This document shows, one piece after another, positions 39,219-47,641 of a DNA stretch of 64,000 bases. The stretch covers positions 186,001 through 250,000 of the forward strand of contig NZ_JBHRYJ010000001.1 of assembly GCF_042648965.1 (NCBI RefSeq), read 5' to 3'. The translations under genes were made by a program, and so were the position numbers. The notes beneath the pieces are model-generated. The model worked only from the letters and a program-made list of their open reading frames with translations. It ran no database searches and was not told the DNA's origin. Within the stretch, counting starts at the first letter, position 1. Each line of letters opens with the position of its first letter. The stretch is from Ferrovibrio xuzhouensis. Its GTDB lineage: Bacteria > Pseudomonadota > Alphaproteobacteria > Ferrovibrionales > Ferrovibrionaceae.

Positions 39219-41060
39219 ATGCAGAAACCCTTGCGAGTGCCGCAGTTGCGGCCCTCGATTTCCTCTGTCCTGACGCTTGGCGTCGGCCTGCTGATGCTGC
39301 TGGCCGGCATCGCCTTCGGTTTTGCCATGCTCAGCGGCCGGCTGAACACGGTCGACCTGCTGCGCGACCGCAACGACCGCATCGTCAGCCAGCTGGTCGA
39401 ACGCACCGAGCTGCAGCTCGATCCGGTGCAGCAGCATGTCGAGGCCCTGCGGGACAGGCTTGAATCCGGCCGGCTCGGCACCAATGACATCGGCCGGCTG
39501 ACCGATTACATCGTCGCCACGCTGGACGGCCTGCCGCAGGTTGACGCCCTCGGCTTGCTGCGCCCCAATCTCGCCGCCACCCGCGCCGAACGCCGCGACG
39601 GCCACATCGTCGTGCGGCACGGCATCCTCTCCGATCTGCCCAATGCCGGCGCGCTGCTGGACGAACAGAAGCGGCAGGCGCTGGCCAACGCGATGAAACC
39701 CAGCTCGCATTGGGGCCAGATGCTGTGGAGCTCCGAGCTCCAGCAGCCACTGATCAACCTGAGCACGCCGGTCGTTCGGGATGGCACATTCATCGGCGGC
39801 CTCGGCGCAGTGGTCTCGCTCGGCACCCTGTCGCGCCTGCTGGAACAGGGCAGCGTCGATGGCCAGTCGGTCAGCTTCATCCTGTACGACAACCGCTTTG
39901 TGCTGGCGCATCCGACGCTGATCAATCATCAGTACCACCTGTCGGCCGAGCAGCCGATGCCCACGCTGGACGAGATCGACGACCCGATCCTCAGCCGGAT
40001 ATGGACCGGCCGGACCGACGTCCGCATGGCCCGCGCCATGCTCAGCGTCGGCGGCGCCCATATCGTCGAGGCAGAAGGCAAGCGCTGGATTTTCGTCTAT
40101 CGCGAGCTGCACCAGTATGGCAACAAGCCCTGGCTGGTCGGCCGCTATTTTCCGTTCGATCAGATCGACACCGAGGTCGAACGCCTGCAATGGGCCGCTG
40201 TCGTCGGCGGCGTCAGCCTGGTGCTGTCGCTGCTGATCGCCTGGCGCCTCGGCTATCTGATCCGCCGGCCGCTGCTCGACATCAGCGCCGCCGCCAACCG
40301 GTTGCGCAACCTCGACTTCGATACTCCGCCGCTCGGCCGCACCCGGCTGCGCGAGCTCGACGACGCCTCGCAGGCGATCAATTCGGCCAATGCCGCGCTC
40401 CGCTGGTTCGGCAACTACGTGCCACGCAAGCTGGTCAACCGCCTGGTGCGCGAGGGCGAGGATGCCGTCAATGTCAGCAAGCATCGCGACGTCACCGTGG
40501 TCTTCACCGACCTGGTCGGTTTCACGGCGATGTCGGAACGGCTGACCGCGCAGGAAACCGCCGACCTGCTGAACGAGCATTTCGCGCTCGTCACCGCCTG
40601 CATCGAGGCCGAGGGCGGCATCGTCGACAAGTTCATCGGCGACGCCGTGATGGCCATGTGGGGCGCGATCAAACGCGACGAGGACCATGCCGTGCATGCC
40701 TGCGCCGCGGTCCGCGCCATCGGTATGGCCATGGCGGCCGACAACGCCCGCCGCCTGATGCTGGGCAAGCCGATCCTGCGCATGCGGGTCGGCATCCACA
40801 GCGGGCCAGTGGTGATCGGCAATATCGGCGCGCCGGGCCGCATCAATTTCACCGTGGTCGGCGATACGGTGAATACCGCCCAGCGCCTCGAACAGCTCGG
40901 CCACGACCATATGAACGACATCGACCAGTTCATCGCGCTGGCCAGCGCCGAGACGGTGGAGGCCGCCCGGCTCGACCCGCCGCCACCACCGGTGGGCCTG
41001 CTGCACGTGAAGGGCCGGGTCGCCCCGATCGAGGTCTACCGCCTCGTCCGCCGCCCCTGA
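39219..41060 (+). CDS. membrane sensor class III adenylate cyclase
   Basis: This protein of about 613 residues has a transmembrane helix at about 14-37, a CACHE-like extracytoplasmic sensor region up to about 320 (with LINLSTPVVRDGTFIGGLGAVVSL), a second helix near 325-347, a HAMP segment, and a C-terminal class III cyclase. Metal aspartates are in VFTDLVGFTAMS and KFIGDAVMAMWG, the latter also carrying the purine-selecting Lys, and VVGDTVNTAQRLE supplies the Asn-Arg pair. The enzyme should make cAMP in response to an external ligand. The start lies 28 nt after phaR; an in-frame TTG inside phaR is unlikely. Confidence 0.9.
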   Translation: MQKPLRVPQLRPSISSVLTLGVGLLMLLAGIAFGFAMLSGRLNTVDLLRDRNDRIVSQLVERTELQLDPVQQHVEALRDRLESGRLGTNDIGRLTDYIVATLDGLPQVDALGLLRPNLAATRAERRDGHIVVRHGILSDLPNAGALLDEQKRQALANAMKPSSHWGQMLWSSELQQPLINLSTPVVRDGTFIGGLGAVVSLGTLSRLLEQGSVDGQSVSFILYDNRFVLAHPTLINHQYHLSAEQPMPTLDEIDDPILSRIWTGRTDVRMARAMLSVGGAHIVEAEGKRWIFVYRELHQYGNKPWLVGRYFPFDQIDTEVERLQWAAVVGGVSLVLSLLIAWRLGYLIRRPLLDISAAANRLRNLDFDTPPLGRTRLRELDDASQAINSANAALRWFGNYVPRKLVNRLVREGEDAVNVSKHRDVTVVFTDLVGFTAMSERLTAQETADLLNEHFALVTACIEAEGGIVDKFIGDAVMAMWGAIKRDEDHAVHACAAVRAIGMAMAADNARRLMLGKPILRMRVGIHSGPVVIGNIGAPGRINFTVVGDTVNTAQRLEQLGHDHMNDIDQFIALASAETVEAARLDPPPPPVGLLHVKGRVAPIEVYRLVRRP

Positions 41061-41181
41061 AAAGCACCCGGGAAAGCGGCGGTTTTCCGCCCTCACCATA
41101 GTGTGACCGGCCGGCGGGCCATGCTTAACCCGTCCTTAAGGGAATCCCTGCTTGAGTCCGGCGGACAGCCACAGGGATTCC

Positions 41182-41640
41182 ATGGTCAGCACCATCGTCA
41201 GCACCGCTCTGGTGCCGCTCCGCGGCGGCCAGGCGGATTCTGTCGCCGACGCGCTGTCCCGCCGCACCCGTACCGACTCCGATCCCTTCAGTCCCGGGGA
41301 GTCCCAGGACGAGCCCCAGGGCAATTCGGCGGCCGCGGCAACCGGCGGCCGGACCGCCACGGCGGCCGGCATCCTGCCGCAACTGCTGCGCCGCCGCACC
41401 GACCGTGGCGAGGACTCGCAGGCCGGAATCCAGGTTCCGCCGCATCTGGAACGCCGCCGGGCCTGGCGCGAGGCGTTCGGGCTGAATACCTGGCATGCCC
41501 AGCAGCTCGCCCAGGGCGACGACGAGGAGGATGCCCCCTCGCGCGACGCCACGGTGACCGCGGTACGGGCCTATCGCAGCACCGCCTGGCGCGGCCGGCT
41601 GGACCTCAACCTTGCACAGCGCATCAGCGTGACCGTATAA
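41182..41640 (+). CDS. hypothetical protein, 152 residues
   Basis: I do not recognise this protein. The first half is polar and low-complexity (RRTRTDSDPFSPGESQDEPQ), with no signal peptide or membrane helix. The C-terminal third is more ordered (RRRAWREAFGLNTWHAQQLAQ, then VTAVRAYRSTAWRGRLDLNL). ACAGGGATTCC before the ATG is an acceptable ribosome-binding site. It lies alone between the sensor cyclase and glpD. Confidence 0.6.
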   Translation: MVSTIVSTALVPLRGGQADSVADALSRRTRTDSDPFSPGESQDEPQGNSAAAATGGRTATAAGILPQLLRRRTDRGEDSQAGIQVPPHLERRRAWREAFGLNTWHAQQLAQGDDEEDAPSRDATVTAVRAYRSTAWRGRLDLNLAQRISVTV

Positions 41641-41688
41641 ACACGGTTTCCCCGGACAGCCACGGCTGTCAGATACGGTCGATTGATG

Positions 41689-43215
41689 ATGTCTGAACCT
41701 GCCGATCTCCTTGTCATCGGTGGCGGCGTGAACGGCACCGGCATCGCCCGCGATGCTGCCGGCCGCGGCCTGTCGGTGATCCTTGCCGAACGCGGCGATC
41801 TCGCCGGCGCCACCTCCTCGGCCGCCACCAAACTGATCCATGGCGGCCTGCGCTATCTGGAACATTACGAGTTCCGCCTGGTGCGCGAGGCGCTCGGCGA
41901 GCGCGAGACGCTGATGCGGATGGCGCCGCACATCATCTGGCCGCTGCGCTTCGTGCTGCCGCATCACCCCGGCCTGCGACCCGCCTGGATGATCCGCATC
42001 GGCCTGTTCCTCTACGACTATCTTGCCGGCCGCCAGACCCTGCCCGGCTCCGTTGGCCTTGATTTCACCGGCAATGATCCGCGCGGTACGCCGCTGAAGC
42101 CCGAATTCAAGCGCGGGTTCGAATATTCCGACTGCTGGGTCGACGATGCCCGGCTGGTCGTACTCAACGCCATGGATGCCCGGCGGCTCGGCGCGCAGAT
42201 TTTCACCCGGACCGCGGTCACCGCTGCCCGCCGTGACGGCGGCCTGTGGCATGTCACGCTGACCGACCAGGTCTCCGGCACCAGCCGCGAGGTGACGGCG
42301 CGCGGCATCGTCAATGCCGGTGGCCCCTGGGTGCGCGAAACCCTGACCGGTGCCTTTGGCCAGACGCCGAAGAACAGCGTGCGCCTGATCAAGGGCAGCC
42401 ATATCGTCACCCGCCGGCTGTTCGATGGCGACCATTGCTACATCTTCCAGAACGCCGACAACCGCATCATCTTCGCCATCCCCTATCAGCACGACTTCAC
42501 GCTGATCGGCACCACCGATATCCAGCTCGACCGCCTCGACGGGCCGCCGCGCATCAGCGAGGAAGAGACCGACTACCTGCTGTCGGCGGCCAGCGAGTAT
42601 TTCCGCCAGCCGGTCACCCGCGATGCCATCGTGTGGTCCTATGCCGGGGTGCGGCCGTTGTATGACGATGGCGACAACGACCCCTCGGCAATCACCCGCG
42701 ACTATGTGCTCGACCTCGATGCGGGTTCGCCCCAGAAGCAGGAAGCGCCGCTGCTGTCGGTCTATGGCGGCAAGCTGACCACCTATCGCCGGCTGTCGGA
42801 ACACGCAATGCAGAAAATCGCGCCGTTCTACCCGCAACTCGGCAAGCCATGGTCGGGCGGCACGCCGCTGCCCGGCGGTGATCTCGGCGGCAAGAGTTTC
42901 GCGACCTTCGTCGCCGACCTGCAGCAGCGCCATCCGCAGCTCGATCCGGCCTGGCTGGCTCGCCTTGCCCGCCGACATGGCGTAGCCGTAGCCGAGATTC
43001 TCGGCGATGCGAAAACCACGGCCGATCTCGGCGAGGCCTTCGGCGGCGGGCTTTATGCGCGCGAGGTCGACTACCTGATGCGTCGTGAATGGGCGCGCGA
43101 GGCCGACGACGTGCTGTGGCGCCGCACCAAATGCGGCCTGTGGGCCTCGGCGGCCGACCGCGAGCGGCTGTCCAACTGGATGGCCCATCACAAGCCGAAC
43201 GAGGATTCAGTATGA
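41689..43215 (+). CDS. glpD: aerobic glycerol-3-phosphate dehydrogenase
   Basis: GlpD is a membrane-associated FAD enzyme that oxidises glycerol-3-phosphate to dihydroxyacetone phosphate and feeds the quinone pool. The 508-residue protein begins with DLLVIGGGVNGTGIARDAAG (FAD dinucleotide fold), followed by SSAATKLIHGGLRYLE, a family signature, and GTTDIQLDRLDGPPRIS. The C-terminal DAO domain (KCGLWASAADRERL) is present. TTG, ATG and ATG stand in a row at the start; the second ATG gives MSEPADLL. panE overlaps its stop by 4 nt. No glpK or glpF is in the window. Confidence 0.95.
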   Translation: MSEPADLLVIGGGVNGTGIARDAAGRGLSVILAERGDLAGATSSAATKLIHGGLRYLEHYEFRLVREALGERETLMRMAPHIIWPLRFVLPHHPGLRPAWMIRIGLFLYDYLAGRQTLPGSVGLDFTGNDPRGTPLKPEFKRGFEYSDCWVDDARLVVLNAMDARRLGAQIFTRTAVTAARRDGGLWHVTLTDQVSGTSREVTARGIVNAGGPWVRETLTGAFGQTPKNSVRLIKGSHIVTRRLFDGDHCYIFQNADNRIIFAIPYQHDFTLIGTTDIQLDRLDGPPRISEEETDYLLSAASEYFRQPVTRDAIVWSYAGVRPLYDDGDNDPSAITRDYVLDLDAGSPQKQEAPLLSVYGGKLTTYRRLSEHAMQKIAPFYPQLGKPWSGGTPLPGGDLGGKSFATFVADLQQRHPQLDPAWLARLARRHGVAVAEILGDAKTTADLGEAFGGGLYAREVDYLMRREWAREADDVLWRRTKCGLWASAADRERLSNWMAHHKPNEDSV

Positions 43216-44210
43216 AGATTGCGCCCATGAAAATCGCCGTTGTCGGTGCCGGCGCCATCGGCGGCTATTTCGGCGGCCTGCTGGCGCGGGCCGGCCATGA
43301 CGTGACGCTGATCGCGCGCGGCGCCCATCGTGATGCGATCCGCAGCCGCGGCCTGACGGTGAACAGCGCGAAAGACAGCTTCACAGTGCAGCCGGCCTGC
43401 ACGGAGAACCCGGCCGAAGCTGGCCCGCAGGATGCGGTGATCCTCAGCCTGAAGGCGCCGGCGGTGCCCGGCATGGCCGAAAAGATGCTGCCGTTGTTCG
43501 GCCCCGACACACCGCTGATCACCGCGATGAACGGCGTGCCCTACTGGTATTTCCACAAACATGGCGGCCCGCTCGACGGCACCCGGCTGGCGACCGTCGA
43601 CCCGGGCAACCGGCAATGGGACCTGATCGGCCCGCAGCGCGCCATCGGCAGCGTCGTCTGGGTCGCCGGCGCCGTCGAAGGCCCCGGCGTGATCCATCAT
43701 GGCGGCGGCAACCGCCTGCCGCTCGGCGAGCCGGACGGCAGCCGTTCGGCGCGCGTGACGGCCCTGAGCCAGGCGCTGACCGCCGCCGGCATCGACGCCC
43801 CGGTACTCGACAACATCCGCCAGGACATCTGGACCAAGCTGTGGGGCAACCTCTCCTTCAACCCGGTCAGTGTGCTGACCCATGGCACGCTCGGCGGCCT
43901 GGCCAGCGACCCGGATGCGCAAGCCGTGGTCGGCGCCATGATGGCCGAGGCCCAGCAGATCGGCGAGGCGCTTGGCATCACCTTCCCGATGACCATTGAA
44001 GAACGCATCGGCGCCGCCCGGCGCGTCGGGCCGCACAAGACCTCGATGCTGCAGGATCTGGAAGGTGGCCGCCCGATGGAAATCGACGCCCTGCTAGGCG
44101 TGATCGCCGAACTGGCCGGCAAGCTGAAGATCGCCACGCCAACCATCGACATCGTGCTGGCCCTGGCCAGGACGCGCGCCCGTGTCGCCGGCACCTATGG
44201 TGCGGCATGA
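43212..44210 (+). CDS. panE: 2-dehydropantoate 2-reductase family protein
   Basis: The enzyme reduces ketopantoate to pantoate with NADPH in pantothenate synthesis. The 332-residue protein has the NADP-binding motif VVGAGAIGGYFGGLLARAGHDVTLIARG and the catalytic Lys in DIWTKLWGNLSFNPVS. The C-terminal KTSMLQDLEGGRPMEIDALLG is diagnostic of the ApbA/PanE family. It starts at an ATG overlapping the glpD stop (ATGA), and the next hydrolase gene overlaps its own stop, giving a three-gene unit. Some family members act on other 2-oxo acids, so the symbol is probable rather than certain. Confidence 0.88.
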   Translation: MKIAPMKIAVVGAGAIGGYFGGLLARAGHDVTLIARGAHRDAIRSRGLTVNSAKDSFTVQPACTENPAEAGPQDAVILSLKAPAVPGMAEKMLPLFGPDTPLITAMNGVPYWYFHKHGGPLDGTRLATVDPGNRQWDLIGPQRAIGSVVWVAGAVEGPGVIHHGGGNRLPLGEPDGSRSARVTALSQALTAAGIDAPVLDNIRQDIWTKLWGNLSFNPVSVLTHGTLGGLASDPDAQAVVGAMMAEAQQIGEALGITFPMTIEERIGAARRVGPHKTSMLQDLEGGRPMEIDALLGVIAELAGKLKIATPTIDIVLALARTRARVAGTYGAA

Positions 44211-45079
44211 GCGGCCGCTACGACTGGCGCCGGCTGACCCCGGAGCAGATCGAGGCGCAGTTCAATCCGCGCGCCGCCGTCACCGATTACGACCGCTTCT
44301 TCGCCGGCTGGACCGAACGCGCCGAAGCGGCCCGCGCCCGGCTGCCCGGCGAATACGACCTGCGCTATGGCACCGGCCCGCTGCAGACCTATGATCTGCA
44401 CCGGCCGGCACAGCCGAAGGCCGATGCGCCGCTGGTGCTGCTGATCCATGGCGGTTACTGGCGCGGACTGGACAAGGCAAGCTTCAGCTTCGTCGCCGGA
44501 CCGGTGGTTGACGCCGGCGGTGTCGCCGTAAACCTGAACTACGACCTTTGCCCTGCCGTCACGCTCGATGTCATCGTGCGGCAGATGCAGGAGGCGCTGG
44601 TGCACTGCGCCGGCAAGGCTGCCGGCTGGGGCTGCGATCCGGCAAAGTTACATGTGATCGGCCATTCCGCCGGTGCCCATCTCGCCGCCATGCTGGCGGC
44701 GGCGCCCTGGCCCGGTGATCTCGGGCCGAAGCCCGCCATCGCCTCGCTCGGCCTGATCAGCGGCGTCTACGAGCTGGAACCCGTGCTGCATGTCAGCGTC
44801 AATGCCGAAATCCGGCTCGACGATGCCATGGCCCGGCGCAACAGCGTGGCGCGCTTCGCGCCGAAACTGTCCGGTCCGGTGCTGGTGGCGGTGGGCGATG
44901 CCGAGCCGGAAGGCTGGCAGGCGCAGAGCGTCGAATTCCACCAGGCCTGCCGCGATGCCGGCACGCCGGCGCAGCTGATGCGCATTGCCGGGGCCAACCA
45001 TTTCGACATCCTGTTTCCGCTCGCCGACGCGGCCAGCCCGCTGACCACGCATCTGCTGCGCCAATGTGGCCTGAAATAA
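44207..45079 (+). CDS. alpha/beta hydrolase, kynurenine formamidase/esterase-like
   Basis: This 290-residue cytoplasmic hydrolase has the oxyanion motif LLIHGGYWRGLDK and the nucleophile elbow VIGHSAGAHLAAML. A later His in GANHFDILFPL is the probable catalytic base. HGGYW with GHSAGAH is typical of the arylformamidase/BD-FAE-like group. The acyl or formyl substrate is unknown. It is the last gene of the glpD-panE-hydrolase run and is convergent with the anti-sigma gene. Confidence 0.82.
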   Translation: MSGRYDWRRLTPEQIEAQFNPRAAVTDYDRFFAGWTERAEAARARLPGEYDLRYGTGPLQTYDLHRPAQPKADAPLVLLIHGGYWRGLDKASFSFVAGPVVDAGGVAVNLNYDLCPAVTLDVIVRQMQEALVHCAGKAAGWGCDPAKLHVIGHSAGAHLAAMLAAAPWPGDLGPKPAIASLGLISGVYELEPVLHVSVNAEIRLDDAMARRNSVARFAPKLSGPVLVAVGDAEPEGWQAQSVEFHQACRDAGTPAQLMRIAGANHFDILFPLADAASPLTTHLLRQCGLK

Positions 45080-45105
45080 TGGGCGGCCTGAGATGAACTG
45101 ACCCT

Positions 45106-45894
45106 CTAGCGGGTCAGCTGCTCGTAGACGACCCGCGCCAGCGGCAGCAGTGCAGTGCGACCCGCCTCGCCGGTCAGCGCATAGCCGAAACCGTCATCGA
45201 CCCAGTAGAAAGCCGCCGCCCGCCCCTCGCTGGCAAAGCGGAACGAGGTATCCCCGGCCGGCTCGCCGGCCCGCACATAGAGGGTTAGCCGCTGGCCCGC
45301 ACCATTCTCGTACATGAATTGCGCGGCCGCAGTGTTGTCGCTGGCCGCCGGCAGCAGCCGGCCGCCGACCAGCGCATAGCCCTGGCCGGTCAGCGACGGC
45401 ACCTGCAGCGGCTTGCCCAGCCGTTTCGACAGCCAGGCCACCAGATGCTTTTCTTCCTTCGCCGGCACCTCGACCGGATGCAGCACCTCGCTGCTGTAGA
45501 CGAGATGTGCCCGCGCCGCCTCCTGCGGCAGCGCGGCAACGATCGCCGGCTGCTGCGGCATCAGCCAGCCGCGCCCCCACCAGCCGGCCCCGGCGCCAAC
45601 TGCAGCGACCAGCAGCACGGCGGCGACGCGCATGGCACCGCGCAAGAAAGCCGCGCCGGGCTGCGGGCGGGCAAATACGGCGGCCATCGCCGCCGGTACC
45701 GGCTCGTCGAGGCCGGCGGCGAAATGCCCGCGCAGGTCTTCGGTCTGGCGCTGCCAGGCCACCACCCGGGCGGCATCCTCGGGATGCGTCACCAGATGCG
45801 CCTCGACGCGCACGCGCTCTCCCGCCGACAGCCTGTCGTCGACATAGGCATGCAGATCGGCCTCATGGACCGGCGATGCGAAGCCGCCCGTCAT
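45106..45894 (-). CDS. membrane anti-sigma factor
   Basis: This 262-residue protein has a cytoplasmic helical N-terminal domain (HEADLHAYVDDRLSAGERVR with HLVTHPEDAARVVAW), one transmembrane helix near residues 87-110 and a periplasmic C-terminal domain. The N terminus has the anti-sigma fold but no HxxxCxxC zinc motif. Its start overlaps the stop of the ECF sigma gene by 4 nt, so it almost certainly binds that sigma factor. The releasing signal is unknown. Confidence 0.87.
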   Translation of the reverse strand: MTGGFASPVHEADLHAYVDDRLSAGERVRVEAHLVTHPEDAARVVAWQRQTEDLRGHFAAGLDEPVPAAMAAVFARPQPGAAFLRGAMRVAAVLLVAAVGAGAGWWGRGWLMPQQPAIVAALPQEAARAHLVYSSEVLHPVEVPAKEEKHLVAWLSKRLGKPLQVPSLTGQGYALVGGRLLPAASDNTAAAQFMYENGAGQRLTLYVRAGEPAGDTSFRFASEGRAAAFYWVDDGFGYALTGEAGRTALLPLARVVYEQLTR

Positions 45895-46442
45895 TTCACT
45901 CTCCTCAGATGCACCGGCCTGCCGCCATGCCTGTCATCCGTAGCATGCGGTGGCTGGCCGTCCATCAGGTTGCGCAGGCGCTCGCGCGCCCGGGTCAGGC
46001 GCGACATCACGGTACCGACCGGAATGTCCTGCACCCGCGCCGCCTGTTCATAGCTGAGCCCCTCGACCGCCACCAGCAGCAGCAGCGCGCGCTGGGCTTC
46101 CGGCAGCAGGGCCAGCGCGGCCTCGAGATCGCGCAACTGCAGCGCCTCCCATTGCCCGCCGCTCGCCGTGGGCTCGTCATCCATGTCGTCGAACCCGAAG
46201 CGGTCGGGCCGGTTCAGTTCGCGGCGCAGCCGGCTGCGCCACAGGTTGTGCAGGATGGCAAACAGCCAAGCATGCAGCGCATCGGCCTCGCGCCGGGTCG
46301 CCCAGGCAGCCAGCGCCCGCGCCAGGCAGTCCTGCACCAAGTCGTCGGCCGCCGCCCGGTCACGGGTCAGGGCAAGCGCAAAGCGCCGCAGCCGCGGAAT
46401 TTCGGCTTCGATGGGATGCGGCTGGCGGAGGCGGAACAGCAT
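45891..46442 (-). CDS. ECF RNA polymerase sigma factor
   Basis: This 183-residue sigma-70-family factor of the extracytoplasmic type has region 2 in RLRRFALALTRDRAAADDLVQDCLARAL with HAWLFAILHNLWRSRLRR, and region 4 in LPEAQRALLLLVAVEGLSYEQAARVQDIPVGTVMSRLTRARERL. Its partner anti-sigma factor is encoded in overlap. Probable targets are nearby, such as the COG4315 lipoprotein gene upstream, but no promoter consensus could be verified. Confidence 0.93.
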   Translation of the reverse strand: MLFRLRQPHPIEAEIPRLRRFALALTRDRAAADDLVQDCLARALAAWATRREADALHAWLFAILHNLWRSRLRRELNRPDRFGFDDMDDEPTASGGQWEALQLRDLEAALALLPEAQRALLLLVAVEGLSYEQAARVQDIPVGTVMSRLTRARERLRNLMDGQPPHATDDRHGGRPVHLRRVK

Positions 46443-46505
46443 GCGCTCTGTATCGGAGGATGGCGGGCGGCGATGACGCCGCCACCCGCCAGCTTACGCC
46501 CCAAC

Positions 46506-46892
46506 TTACGGCTTGGCGACGTGCCAGGCGTTGTTCAGGAAACCATTGCCGGTGGTATCGCCCGGCTTCTGGTCCTTGACCCAGGTGTAAAGCGGCTTGC
46601 CCTTGTAGGCCCACTGCTTGCTGCCATCGTCGCGGCTGACCACGCTCCAGTCGCCCGAGGCCTCGGCGCCGGCCGAAACCGGCAGCGGCGGCCAGTTCTG
46701 GGCGCAGGGGCCGTTGCAGACCGACTTGCCCGGCATGGTATCCTTGTCGAACGTATAGAGGGTCATGCCCTTGCCATCGACCAGCACGGTGCCCAGCGCG
46801 GTCTCGCCGGTCTTGACCGGCGTCGTCATCGCGGTGGCACAGGCCGCCACGCCAACCGAGAGGGCGGCAGCCAGTATCAGATTGCGAAGCAT
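46506..46892 (-). CDS. COG4315 lipoprotein with Yx(FWY)xxD repeats
   Basis: This 128-residue exported lipoprotein has a lipobox (VGVAACATA) and two copies of the secreted-repeat motif (TLYTFDKD and PLYTWVKD), each with its own surrounding repeat, plus a Cys pair in KSVCNGPCAQNWPPL. This is the layout of COG4315 proteins of unknown function. In several proteobacteria they lie beside ECF sigma/anti-sigma genes, as here, which suggests an envelope-stress or metal/redox context. Confidence 0.85.
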   Translation of the reverse strand: MLRNLILAAALSVGVAACATAMTTPVKTGETALGTVLVDGKGMTLYTFDKDTMPGKSVCNGPCAQNWPPLPVSAGAEASGDWSVVSRDDGSKQWAYKGKPLYTWVKDQKPGDTTGNGFLNNAWHVAKP

Positions 46893-47029
46893 CGATTTTT
46901 CCTTCCTGTCCCGAGCGCCGCGCCATGCGGGCTCAGAAAGGAAGACCCCCGGGCCGCCGGTTTATTCCCCCGGCCGGGCAAAAAAATCTGCCCTTGCCGG
47001 AACCGCCTGCACCACCTACCTTTTTACCC

Positions 47030-47632
47030 ATGCGCCGCCTGTCCGCCCGACTGCTTGTCTTCGCGCTGCTGCTCAGTCCCCTGCCGGGCCTGGCGCAGAC
47101 CGCGACGGAGCAGTCACCAGCACAGACCGCGGTCAATCAGCCGCCCCCGCAGCAGCCTTCGGTCGATGCCCTGTTCGACCAGCTTTATGCCGCCGGCAAC
47201 CCGATCGAGGGCCGCCAGATCGAACACAAGATCTGGGAAGCCTGGATGGTCTCCGGCTCGGACACCATCGACGCCCTGATGAAGGGCGGCATCACCGTGA
47301 TGGACAAGGGTGATTACAAGCGGGCCGACGCGATCTTCTCGTCGATGATCGAACTGAAACCCGATTATGCCGAGGCCTACAACAAGCGGGCGACGGTGCG
47401 CTTTCTCGCCGGTGACTATGCCGGCTCGGTGGCCGATATCGAGCGCACCCTCAAGCTCGAACCGCGCCATTTCGGGGCGCTGAGCGGGCTCGGCACGATC
47501 ATGGAAAAACTCGACAACCTGCCCGAGGCGCTGCGCGCCTGGCGCCGCGCCCTGGCCGCCGATCCCTTCCTCGCCGACGGTCCCGAAAAGCTGAAGGAAC
47601 TGCGCCGGCGCATCGACGGACAGACGCTGTAG
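47030..47632 (+). CDS. exported TPR-repeat protein
   Basis: This 200-residue protein has a signal peptide (cleavage near GLAQTAT), a Gln/Pro-rich linker and two or three tetratricopeptide repeats (GDYKRADAIFSSMIELKPDYAEAYNKRATV, then GDYAGSVADIERTLKLEPRH). It probably acts in the periplasm as a scaffold. It is convergent with pyruvate kinase, 9 nt away. Confidence 0.87.
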   Translation: MRRLSARLLVFALLLSPLPGLAQTATEQSPAQTAVNQPPPQQPSVDALFDQLYAAGNPIEGRQIEHKIWEAWMVSGSDTIDALMKGGITVMDKGDYKRADAIFSSMIELKPDYAEAYNKRATVRFLAGDYAGSVADIERTLKLEPRHFGALSGLGTIMEKLDNLPEALRAWRRALAADPFLADGPEKLKELRRRIDGQTL

Positions 47633-47641
47633 CGACTGCGG

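Noticed and set aside
39051..41099. A 682-residue open frame antisense to the sensor cyclase
   Set aside because: The cyclase motifs on the plus strand are complete, and the antisense product has no family features.
45095..45120. CTGACCC/GGGTCAG hairpin at the hydrolase/anti-sigma convergence
   Set aside because: It overlaps the anti-sigma stop and has no T-tract; a bidirectional terminator is possible but not supported.
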